Below, piece after piece: positions 1-6,285 of a stretch of 10,899 nt of DNA; positions within the stretch are counted from its first letter, which is position 1; each line of letters opens with the position of its first letter. Location of the stretch: positions 1 through 10,899 of the forward strand of contig JAEYGZ010000004.1 of assembly GCA_023409535.1 (NCBI GenBank), in the 5' to 3' direction. The notes under the pieces are model-generated. The model had not been told where the DNA came from and did not search any database. It worked only from the letters and a program-made list of their open reading frames with translations. The DNA comes from Bacillota bacterium (lineage in GTDB: Bacteria > Bacillota > Clostridia > Lachnospirales > Lachnospiraceae). The translations under genes and the position numbers were made by a program.

Positions 1-1008
1 CCGGCGCAGCTGTGCTTCGCTGGCTACCGGCCCCACCTCGGTCGTCCGGTCAAACGGGTCGCCGATGGGCATCGACTCCACCATCCCGACGAGCGCATCA
101 TGCAGTTCTTTCCGACGAGACCTCGCAACCACGATCCGCGTCTTGTTGCTGCACACCTGACCGGTATTGCGTAGCGACAACGCGCGAATCGACGGAATCA
201 CCACGTCGAGGTCTGCATCGTCAAGGACCACAGCCGCCGACTTGCCACCCAACTCCAATGTCACGCGCCTCAGGTCCTCCCCGCAAAGTGCCGCAATGCG
301 GCGTCCGGCAGCAGTCGAGCCGGTGAACGACACCTTGTCCACACCGGGATGACGCACCAGGTACTCACTGACGTCGCGATCAGCCGGAACCACGTTGACC
401 ACACCGTCCGGCACGCCGCTGGCGGCGATGAGTTCGGCCAGCAGGTAGCTGTCGAGCGGAGTGGCCAATGTCGGCTTGAGGACCACTGTCGCACCGGCCA
501 GCAGTGCGGGAGCGAGCTTGATCATGGTGATCAACAGGGGCGCGTTCCACGGCACAATGGCGGCGACGACTCCGACTGGTTCCCGAGTGACCAGACCGTT
601 ACCAGTCGCGGACGTCCGAATACTGCGCCACGGATAGTTCGGCGCTATGTCGAGGAAACTGTCGAGGAGCATGCGCGGACCGATGGCCTGCATCTTTTCG
701 GAGAGCGCGATCGGGCAGCCCATCTCTGCGGTGACAAGGGACGCGAAGTCCTCCTGATGGTCCGCGAGCAAAGCGCTTAGATTGCGTAGCACGCTGATCC
801 GCTCATCGAGCGTCGAGCGCGGCCACGGACCACGGTCGAATGCTTTGCGTGCCGCGGACACAGCGCGGTCCACGTCAGCTGCGGTGCCAACCGGAACCCG
901 CGCGATCTCCTCCTCGGTCGACGGCGAGATCACCCCGTAGGTTCCGCTCGACTCCGGACCGGTCCACTCACCGCCGATGAACAGCTTGTCAAAATGTCCT
1001 TGCCACAC
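1..1008 (-). CDS. Aldehyde dehydrogenase, NAD(P)-dependent (partial, C-terminus outside window)
   Basis: This is a member of the aldehyde dehydrogenase superfamily, which oxidises an aldehyde to the acid through a cysteine thiohemiacetal. 336 codons are visible; family members are usually 480-500 residues, so about the last third (NAD-domain end and oligomerisation tail) lies beyond the left edge. Visible motifs are the IVPWNAP loop with Asn155, the cofactor lysine in VVLKP (Lys178), FTGS at 228-231, the general base in LELGGKS (Glu252) and the catalytic cysteine in NTGQVCSNKTR (Cys286). The GTG start at 1008 is chosen because AGGAG (1020-1016) sits 7 bases upstream and the protein then begins with the typical short lead to the FIGGEW motif. 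It is separated from the SnoaL gene by 183 bases containing a likely promoter, so it is probably a separate unit and not the tail of the upstream operon. The substrate is unknown. Family call is very secure. Confidence 0.93.
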   Translation of the reverse strand, partial: MWQGHFDKLFIGGEWTGPESSGTYGVISPSTEEEIARVPVGTAADVDRAVSAARKAFDRGPWPRSTLDERISVLRNLSALLADHQEDFASLVTAEMGCPIALSEKMQAIGPRMLLDSFLDIAPNYPWRSIRTSATGNGLVTREPVGVVAAIVPWNAPLLITMIKLAPALLAGATVVLKPTLATPLDSYLLAELIAASGVPDGVVNVVPADRDVSEYLVRHPGVDKVSFTGSTAAGRRIAALCGEDLRRVTLELGGKSAAVVLDDADLDVVIPSIRALSLRNTGQVCSNKTRIVVARSRRKELHDALVGMVESMPIGDPFDRTTEVGPVASEAQLRR

Positions 1009-1052
1009 CTTCGGACTCCTCTAATCGTGTGCCGACGAAGCTCGCGTCGACA

Positions 1053-1073
1053 TAGTGACCGACAGCATCACTA
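1053..1073. promoter_or_regulatory. Dyad TAGTGA-N9-TCACTA in the leader of the aldehyde dehydrogenase gene
   Basis: Perfect 6-base arms (1053-1058 and 1068-1073) are separated by 9 bases. The dyad lies 45-65 bases upstream of the GTG start at 1008 and downstream of the likely promoter at 1095-1123, so it would fall in the transcribed leader. The symmetry suits a dimeric repressor, but arms this short can arise by chance. Confidence 0.3.
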
Positions 1074-1094
1074 CGTCACAGGATGATGATGATC

Positions 1095-1123
1095 ACATTA
1101 GATAATATATTATGCTCTGTCAA
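1095..1123 (-). promoter_or_regulatory. Probable sigma-70-type promoter with a palindromic operator in its spacer
   Basis: On the minus strand a perfect TTGACA (1123-1118) is followed by a 17-base spacer and TAATGT (1100-1095); TCTAAT at 15-base spacing (1102-1097) is an alternative -10. The spacer contains ATAATATATTAT (1102-1113), a perfect 12-base palindrome and the most AT-rich patch in this GC-rich region. Transcription would run toward the aldehyde dehydrogenase at 1008, with a leader of roughly 80 bases. A palindrome between -35 and -10 is a classic repressor or MerR-type position. The -35 match is strong and the -10 is only fair. Confidence 0.5.
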
Positions 1124-1147
1124 AATCGCTGGTTAGCCCTAGAAAGT

Positions 1148-1192
1148 GCTCTCGGCGGGCAATGATGCGCTCGAGGTGGGTCGACCGAGAGC
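1148..1192 (-). terminator. Possible hairpin terminator after the SnoaL gene
   Basis: GCTCTCGG (1148-1155) and CCGAGAGC (1185-1192) form a perfect 8-base inverted repeat with a 29-base loop; the right arm touches the stop codon of the SnoaL gene. In the minus-strand transcript the stem is followed by ACUUUCU, a weak U-rich stretch. Its place at the end of the operon and just before a new promoter fits termination, but the long loop and poor U-tract make it uncertain. Confidence 0.35.
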
Positions 1193-1608
1193 TACGCCGG
1201 GAGCAACCCGAGCTGAGCCATGAACGAGGCGTTGTCCCAGAACACCCGATGCTCGGCGACACGACCATCGCGAAGCGTGAAGATGTCGATCAGCGGAAAT
1301 GCCACCTCACGGCCGGTCGGAGCGAGCTCACCATCAGGTGTCGCCATCGGGCCGGTCTGCGTTCCGTGAAAGTACATCTCGGCGATCGCGGTATCGCCGT
1401 CTAACCAGATGTTCCGCGTAGTCACCACCATATCCGGGAACGCTGTGATGAAAGCCCCGACCGTCGCCCGCAGTTGGGCGAGACCGGCTGTAGGACCTGT
1501 GGGGAACTCGCCAGCGACGTCGTCACTGAAAGGCCGCACCGCCAGATCCACATTTCCAGTGTTGAGCCCGTCGTAGTGCATGAGCACAAGTTCGCGCAGA
1601 TCGGTCAT
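1192..1608 (-). CDS. SnoaL-like / ester cyclase family protein (NTF2 fold)
   Basis: The 138-residue protein matches SnoaL-type polyketide cyclase-like proteins, small cone-shaped alpha+beta barrels that bind a hydrophobic substrate. The start is the ATG at 1608, with AGGGAG (1620-1615) 6 bases upstream; an in-frame upstream extension exists but has no family similarity. The N-terminal helix pattern LRELVLMHYDGLNTGNVD, the mid region QLRATVGAFITAFPDM and the C-terminal strand-helix signature AEHRVFWDNASFMAQLGLL are typical; Asp125 in the FWD motif lies where SnoaL-family enzymes often have their acid-base aspartate. It follows the second aldehyde dehydrogenase by 122 bases on the same strand, so it may be the last gene of the operon or have its own promoter. 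Its role is unknown: isomerase, cyclase, hydrolase or binding protein are all possible. Confidence 0.85.
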   Translation of the reverse strand: MTDLRELVLMHYDGLNTGNVDLAVRPFSDDVAGEFPTGPTAGLAQLRATVGAFITAFPDMVVTTRNIWLDGDTAIAEMYFHGTQTGPMATPDGELAPTGREVAFPLIDIFTLRDGRVAEHRVFWDNASFMAQLGLLPA

Positions 1609-1620
1609 GTCATTCTCCCT
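1609..1620 (-). promoter_or_regulatory. Ribosome binding site fixing the SnoaL start
   Basis: AGGGAG at 1620-1615 with a 6-base spacer to ATG at 1608. It decides between this start and a much longer upstream reading frame. The overlapping ATG four bases earlier reads ATG-ACA-TGA and stops at once. Confidence 0.7.
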
Positions 1621-1730
1621 CAGAGGTCCGTGGTTGCTGCTCACGCAGTATGCATTCGCTCGACGCTGCAGACGTTCAAGATTCTGGACACGGTGAAGAC
1701 CTACGCCGCGGCTGAACCGTTCGGGTGCTG

Positions 1731-3227
1731 TCAACCGATGTTCATATACACAGCTTTCGGATAGAGATAGCTCTGAACGTGGTCGACGGCACCCTTCCAC
1801 CCATAGCCGCTTTGCTTGGTTCCACCGAACCCGATCGCGGGGTCGAGGACCCCGTAGCAGTTCACCCATACGGTTCCCGCCTCGATGGCTTGTGACACCC
1901 GGTGCGCGCGACCGGCGTTCTCTGTCCACAGGCCTCCGGCGAGCCCATAAGGTGTTGCGTTGGCAAGTCTGACGGCTTCGTCTTCGGTGTCGAAAGGGAT
2001 GACGGTGGCAACGGGACCGAAGATTTCTTCTCGTGCGATTGTCATCTCGTTGTTTGCTCCAGCGAAGACTGTTGGCTCGACGAAGAACCCGTTCGCTTGG
2101 TCGCCGTCGAGCCGATGCCCTCCCGCTCTCAATTGCGCTTCGCCGTTGCCTATTTCGATGTACTTCATCACCCGATCGAGTTGGCGTTTACTGATCAGCG
2201 GACCGAGCTGGGTTTCGGGGTCTCGACCGTCGCCCACTCGAATTGTCGCGGTGAATTCAGCTATCCGATCAACGAACTCGTCGTGGATACTGCGCTGCAC
2301 AAAGATGCGAGTCCCGGCAACGCACACCTGGCCGCTGTTGGTATAAACACCCATCGCTGCGCCCGGTACCGCCTTGTCGAGGTCTGCGTCTGCAAAAACG
2401 ATATCGGGAGACTTGCCGCCCAGCTCCATTTGCAGGCGCTTGAGATTGCCTGCGGAGGCTCGCACAATCGTCTGTGCCGTGCCAACCGACCCCGTGAAGG
2501 CTATTCGGTCAACTCCTTGGTGCTCCGCAAGTGGGCGGCCAGCCGCTGCACCGTAGCCGGTAACGACGTTGATGACGCCGTCGGGAACTCCGGCCTCGGT
2601 CATGAGCTCGGCGACGCGCAGCACCGATAACGAAGCGTCCTCGGCAGGTTTGAGCACTGCCGTACATCCCGTCGCCAACGCGGGCCCGAAGATCCACCAA
2701 AGGCCGATCAGTGGTCCGTTCCATGGAATGATCCCGCCGACGACGCCCACCGGCTTGAGATATCTCAGCGTGAGGAAGTCTCCAGGCAGTGAGTTCGGTG
2801 CTGCGGCGACGCTTCCCGCATCGGTCTGCGATGCGAAGAACTGCAGGACTTGAGAAGTCCACTCTCGGAGGCCTTGTGTGCGTGTCAGCGGCGCTCCCAT
2901 GTCGAGAGTTTCGATCATTGCCAACTCATCGAAGTGCTCCAAGACAACATCATGTATAAGCAACAGCAGCTTGCGTCGTTCGTGCGGCGTCCATCGACTC
3001 CACTCACCTTCGAAGGCTATTCGTGCGGCGGCCACGGCCTCGTCGACGTCGGCACTGCTACTGGCCGCGATCGAACCGAGACGCTCCCCGGTAGCCGGAT
3101 TGATCGCCGGTATGGTCTCGCCGGAGACCGCTGGCACCCAGCGACCTCCGATGAGGTTGCCTTTGTCGCCGCCGACGAACGCAAACGCGTCAGCATTTCC
3201 TGTCGTATTCGTCTCTGTCGTTGTCAC
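1731..3227 (-). CDS. Aldehyde dehydrogenase, NAD(P)-dependent
   Basis: A complete 498-residue aldehyde dehydrogenase. The start is taken as GTG at 3227, with GGAG (3239-3236) 8 bases upstream; a longer frame would run back into the alcohol dehydrogenase gene. With this start the catalytic cysteine in NSGQVCVAGTR is Cys302 and the general base in MELGGKS is Glu268, the same numbers as in the mammalian ALDH2 reference. IIPWNGP supplies the active-site Asn170, VLKPAED the cofactor lysine, FTGS the nucleotide loop, and EEIFGPV and GGTKQSGYG are the usual C-terminal signatures. The first ~15 residues are Thr-rich and probably disordered. It lies 17 bases after the alcohol dehydrogenase stop, so it is almost certainly co-transcribed and a natural partner for converting that enzyme's aldehyde product to an acid. 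It differs clearly in sequence from the aldehyde dehydrogenase at 1-1008, so the two probably serve different aldehydes. Substrate unknown. Confidence 0.95.
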   Translation of the reverse strand: MTTTETNTTGNADAFAFVGGDKGNLIGGRWVPAVSGETIPAINPATGERLGSIAASSSADVDEAVAAARIAFEGEWSRWTPHERRKLLLLIHDVVLEHFDELAMIETLDMGAPLTRTQGLREWTSQVLQFFASQTDAGSVAAAPNSLPGDFLTLRYLKPVGVVGGIIPWNGPLIGLWWIFGPALATGCTAVLKPAEDASLSVLRVAELMTEAGVPDGVINVVTGYGAAAGRPLAEHQGVDRIAFTGSVGTAQTIVRASAGNLKRLQMELGGKSPDIVFADADLDKAVPGAAMGVYTNSGQVCVAGTRIFVQRSIHDEFVDRIAEFTATIRVGDGRDPETQLGPLISKRQLDRVMKYIEIGNGEAQLRAGGHRLDGDQANGFFVEPTVFAGANNEMTIAREEIFGPVATVIPFDTEDEAVRLANATPYGLAGGLWTENAGRAHRVSQAIEAGTVWVNCYGVLDPAIGFGGTKQSGYGWKGAVDHVQSYLYPKAVYMNIG

Positions 3228-3239
3228 AGTCGATACTCC
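3228..3239 (-). promoter_or_regulatory. Ribosome binding site fixing the GTG start of the second aldehyde dehydrogenase
   Basis: GGAG at 3239-3236, 8 bases before GTG at 3227. It lies wholly in the 17-base gap after the alcohol dehydrogenase stop, which argues against the 23-residue longer version overlapping that gene. Confidence 0.65.
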
Positions 3240-3244
3240 GTTGT

Positions 3245-4264
3245 TCAGTGTGTGAATTCGAAGACGCCCTTGCCGGCGTCCTGTTTGTCGAACCATTCGT
3301 ATGCGTCCGAGGCTTGTTCGAGTGTCCAGCTATGGGAATACAGATCATCGACCGGAAGCTGATGTGCAACAACGAAATCTGCCGCGCGTTGCTGTTCGAT
3401 CGTGGACATCGTCCACGAGGTCATGATGGTCCACTGCTTCTTGTAGATCTGTTGGGTGCTGAACTCGACATTTCCAGGTAGTCCGGTAAAAGACACCCGA
3501 CCGAAAGTCCCGAGAACGCTGAAAGCGTCGGCACTCGCTCGCCCCGAGGTTTCCATGACCACATCTGCCATACGCCCCTTGGTGAACTCGCCGACAACCT
3601 CGACCAGCGCATCCTCCCGTGAGTTCACCATGACATTGGCGCCGAACTGCTTCGCCTTGTCCAAACGTCCGGAGTCGATGTCGACCGCAATCACAGTCGC
3701 GCCCATGGACGCGGCGAACATCGTCGCTGACAAGCCTACGGGTCCCTGCCCAACGATGACTGTGACGGTATCCTCCACGCCGCCGAGACGCTTTATCGCG
3801 CCCCAAGCAGTTCCGGTTCCACAACCGAGCGCAGCGCCGGCCCTGAACGACAGACCTGTAGGCATCGGTAGCAACGTGGTTGCCGGTACCACTGTGTAGG
3901 GCGCATGTCCCCCGTTCGCGTGTACGGCCATCGTTGTGCCGGGCGCAGTCTCGCACATCTGCGGCCACCCGGCGCGGCATCGACGACACATGCCGCAACC
4001 CCAATAGTGATGGATCATCACCGGGTCGCCTACACGTACCGTGGATTCCGAGACCCCCTGTCCGAGCTCCCGTACGACGCCACACGGCTCGTGGCCTTGT
4101 ATGACTGAGTGATCGAACTCGAAGCTGCCGTGGTAGAAGTGCAGGTCGCTACCGCACATTCCGGAGGCGCGGATTTCGACGACAACCTCGCCCGGGCCAG
4201 CTACGGGCTCCGCAAAATCGCGCAGTTGCGCAGTCCCATCGCCCTCGAACACAATGCCTTTCAC
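3245..4264 (-). CDS. Zinc-dependent alcohol dehydrogenase (MDR family)
   Basis: A complete 339-residue medium-chain dehydrogenase/reductase. The catalytic zinc ligands are visible: Cys37 in GMCGSDLH (with Ser39 for proton relay), His58-Glu59 in GHEPCG and Cys148 in GCGTG. The structural-zinc lobe is intact with Cys90, Cys93, Cys96 and Cys104. The Rossmann nucleotide motif is GQGPVG (172-177), with Asp195 at the end of the second strand, which favours NAD over NADP. The GTG start overlaps the HyuB stop as GTGA (4264-4261), with GGAGGG (4279-4274) 9 bases upstream, indicating translational coupling. It should interconvert an alcohol and a ketone or aldehyde; its place between HyuB and an aldehyde dehydrogenase means it could either supply a ketone to the HyuAB enzyme or feed an aldehyde to its neighbour. 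Substrate cannot be read from the sequence. Confidence 0.94.
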   Translation of the reverse strand: MKGIVFEGDGTAQLRDFAEPVAGPGEVVVEIRASGMCGSDLHFYHGSFEFDHSVIQGHEPCGVVRELGQGVSESTVRVGDPVMIHHYWGCGMCRRCRAGWPQMCETAPGTTMAVHANGGHAPYTVVPATTLLPMPTGLSFRAGAALGCGTGTAWGAIKRLGGVEDTVTVIVGQGPVGLSATMFAASMGATVIAVDIDSGRLDKAKQFGANVMVNSREDALVEVVGEFTKGRMADVVMETSGRASADAFSVLGTFGRVSFTGLPGNVEFSTQQIYKKQWTIMTSWTMSTIEQQRAADFVVAHQLPVDDLYSHSWTLEQASDAYEWFDKQDAGKGVFEFTH

Positions 4265-6285
4265 CGCTCTTCACCCTCCAGATCTCGAGATGTCCCGTGT
4301 GTGGCACGCAGCTTCGCAGTCGCTTCCATGTCGATGGTCAGTTGTTCTGGTTTTCGTTGCGGATCCCCGACTATCACCACTCCGTATTCGCGTGCTGCGG
4401 CCGCAATGCTCACGTACTCGTTGCGCACATCTCGTAGTACTGCTTGCGGATCTCGGGTGCGGGGGTCACCCCAGCCACCACCGCCATTCGTCAGGCACCG
4501 CAGGAGTGTGTTGGGTTGGGTGTGCCAGACGCGTTGCGACGCGAAGTAGTGATAGGTACCCGCCTCCTCATCGAGGGCCTTTGTCTGCGGATTCAGCACA
4601 CCTGCAACCGGCAGACTGTCTGCATAGGCGTCAGCATCTGTTGAGCGCATCAGACCACGTGCGTCCTGGGGAGGGAATAGCCACATCGCCCCATTGCGTC
4701 CCGCATGGCCGCCGTTGGCGCCCACTCCGCTAGGTTCTTTGGTGCGGAAGGGGGAAAGGTACTGCTCGGCTGCAGTAAGCCACAGTGTGTCTTTGAGATT
4801 GGCTGCGCCTCCCCGGTGGCGCCCAGCGCCACCTGTGTCGATCGCGTGTTGCTTACGCAATATCACGACTGGAGAGTCATGCTCGATCGTTTCAGTCGCC
4901 GGATCGAGGTTGTTGAGCGTGAAAAGCACTGTGTAGCTGTCGCCGTCACCGTCGGCGGTAGCTCCCCACGGACCGTGTTCACCGCCGCACTGCGTCGCGC
5001 TCGTCCACGGGAGACCGGTCTCCGTGACACCAGAAGCATTGTGCGTATTGGTGGATCCGTAATCTCCACCGACACCACGTTCGCCAAGGACCGGGTTGAG
5101 CGCATCGAATATCGCCGACACCACCGCGCCAGACGACTCCCAGAACATCATGATCGCCCCGTCGGGCGGCAGCGACGTCACGATGGTTCCCGGCGGTGCT
5201 GCGATGTCGATATTGCGCCAGGTCCCCGAAGTGAAGGGAACCCGAGGATCAAGCAGCATCGTCAGCGCCACTCCCACTGAGGTCTTTGCGTCGAGGATTC
5301 CGCAGTTGATGCATGTCCGCGCTTGAGGGGAGGTGCCACTGAGATCCACTTCGATGTCACGGCCGCGTTTGCGAAGTGCAACCCGCACCCGGTACTCGAG
5401 GGTGTCGTCGAGCCCGTCGGCATCGATGAGCGCCGAACCGGCGTAGTCACCGTCGGGGATGACCTCGATCGCGTCAGCCATCTTCTCCGCGGAACTATCG
5501 CAGGCGTAGCGCAGCGTACCGAGGTAGGCGTCGATACCGTATCGCTCAATATTCTCGTGCACCAACCTCTCTCCCAGTTTGAGCTGACTGAGAATGCTCT
5601 TGAAGTCCGGCAGCAGCATCCCGCCCCATCGCGTGTTGTCGAAGATCAGACTGAAGGTCGAGCGCACCGGTTCATCCTTCGACCACAAGAGCATTGGAGG
5701 CAGGACGAGCCCGTTCTCGAATACATTTGCCTTGGTGGCCGAGAAGCCTCCCGGTACCGTCCCACCCATGTCGAGTTGGTGGGCACACATCGTTACGAAT
5801 GAGACGAGTTGGTCGTCGTGGAAGATCGGACGAATGAATGCAACATCGTTGACATGTCTTCCGCCCCTGTAGGGATCGTTGCAGATCAATACGTCGCCGG
5901 GCCGCAGGTTGGCGGGGTCGTATTCGGCAACCGTGTTGCGGACGGCATCACCCATCGTCCCTAGGAACACCATCAGGCTGTTGCTGACGACGGCCATTGG
6001 ATAGTCGTGTTCGGCAGGCCCGGTGATGGTGCAGGCGAAGTCGTACCAATCGCGGATGATCGGCGAGAACGCCTCGCGCATGAAACCTGTCGACATGTGT
6101 TCCACGACGTAGTTGAGGCGGTTCAACACGACTGATGCGGTGAACCTGTCGCTGTGATAGCGCCCCTCGAATTCACTATCGGTGAGGCTTCGGATGCTGG
6201 CTTCGAGTACATCGCGTCCAGCGGCGGATTGCCGCTGCGCGTCCGCTGTGGTCGGGCCCGGTGTTGTGCTCAGTGTTGTTGTCAT
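4261..6285 (-). CDS. Hydantoinase B/oxoprolinase family subunit (HyuB-like; possible carboxylase or amidohydrolase subunit)
   Basis: A 674-residue HyuB-type protein, the metal-dependent partner of HyuA-type ATPases in N-methylhydantoinase, 5-oxoprolinase, caprolactamase and acetone/acetophenone carboxylases. Signatures in order: CNDPYRGGRHVNDV (135-148), the HxxD pair His169/Asp172 in AHQLDMGG (the place where metal ligands occur in related carboxylases), FENGLVLPP near 189-197, the Gly-rich ERGVGGDYGSTN stretch, GAGRHRGGAAN, and the C-terminal GGGGWGDP (601-608). At 674 residues it is longer than many stand-alone HyuB proteins, which are commonly under 600, and nearer the carboxylase subunits (family knowledge, approximate). 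The first ~22 residues are Thr/Pro/Ala-rich and likely flexible. ATG at 6285 overlaps the HyuA stop by four bases (ATGA), with GGAGGG (6301-6296) upstream, as expected for stoichiometric subunits. Substrate is not identifiable. Confidence 0.92.
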   Translation of the reverse strand: MTTTLSTTPGPTTADAQRQSAAGRDVLEASIRSLTDSEFEGRYHSDRFTASVVLNRLNYVVEHMSTGFMREAFSPIIRDWYDFACTITGPAEHDYPMAVVSNSLMVFLGTMGDAVRNTVAEYDPANLRPGDVLICNDPYRGGRHVNDVAFIRPIFHDDQLVSFVTMCAHQLDMGGTVPGGFSATKANVFENGLVLPPMLLWSKDEPVRSTFSLIFDNTRWGGMLLPDFKSILSQLKLGERLVHENIERYGIDAYLGTLRYACDSSAEKMADAIEVIPDGDYAGSALIDADGLDDTLEYRVRVALRKRGRDIEVDLSGTSPQARTCINCGILDAKTSVGVALTMLLDPRVPFTSGTWRNIDIAAPPGTIVTSLPPDGAIMMFWESSGAVVSAIFDALNPVLGERGVGGDYGSTNTHNASGVTETGLPWTSATQCGGEHGPWGATADGDGDSYTVLFTLNNLDPATETIEHDSPVVILRKQHAIDTGGAGRHRGGAANLKDTLWLTAAEQYLSPFRTKEPSGVGANGGHAGRNGAMWLFPPQDARGLMRSTDADAYADSLPVAGVLNPQTKALDEEAGTYHYFASQRVWHTQPNTLLRCLTNGGGGWGDPRTRDPQAVLRDVRNEYVSIAAAAREYGVVIVGDPQRKPEQLTIDMEATAKLRATHGTSRDLEGEER

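Noticed and set aside
1707..1737. Possible hairpin at the end of the second aldehyde dehydrogenase (CGGCTGA/TCAACCG)
   Set aside because: A 7-base stem with one G-U pair that overlaps the stop codon and has no U-tract; too weak to call a terminator.
1609..1929. N-terminal extension of the SnoaL-like protein upstream to 1929
   Set aside because: It would overlap the end of the aldehyde dehydrogenase gene, is Arg-rich and without family similarity, while ATG 1608 has a good ribosome binding site and begins where SnoaL-like proteins begin.
1902..2630. A 242-codon plus-strand open frame antisense to the second aldehyde dehydrogenase
   Set aside because: The opposite strand encodes an intact aldehyde dehydrogenase with catalytic residues; the antisense product shows no motif.
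3228..3296. Longer start for the second aldehyde dehydrogenase at 3296
   Set aside because: It would overlap the end of the alcohol dehydrogenase by about 50 bases; GTG 3227 has a GGAG site and puts the catalytic residues at the standard positions 268 and 302.
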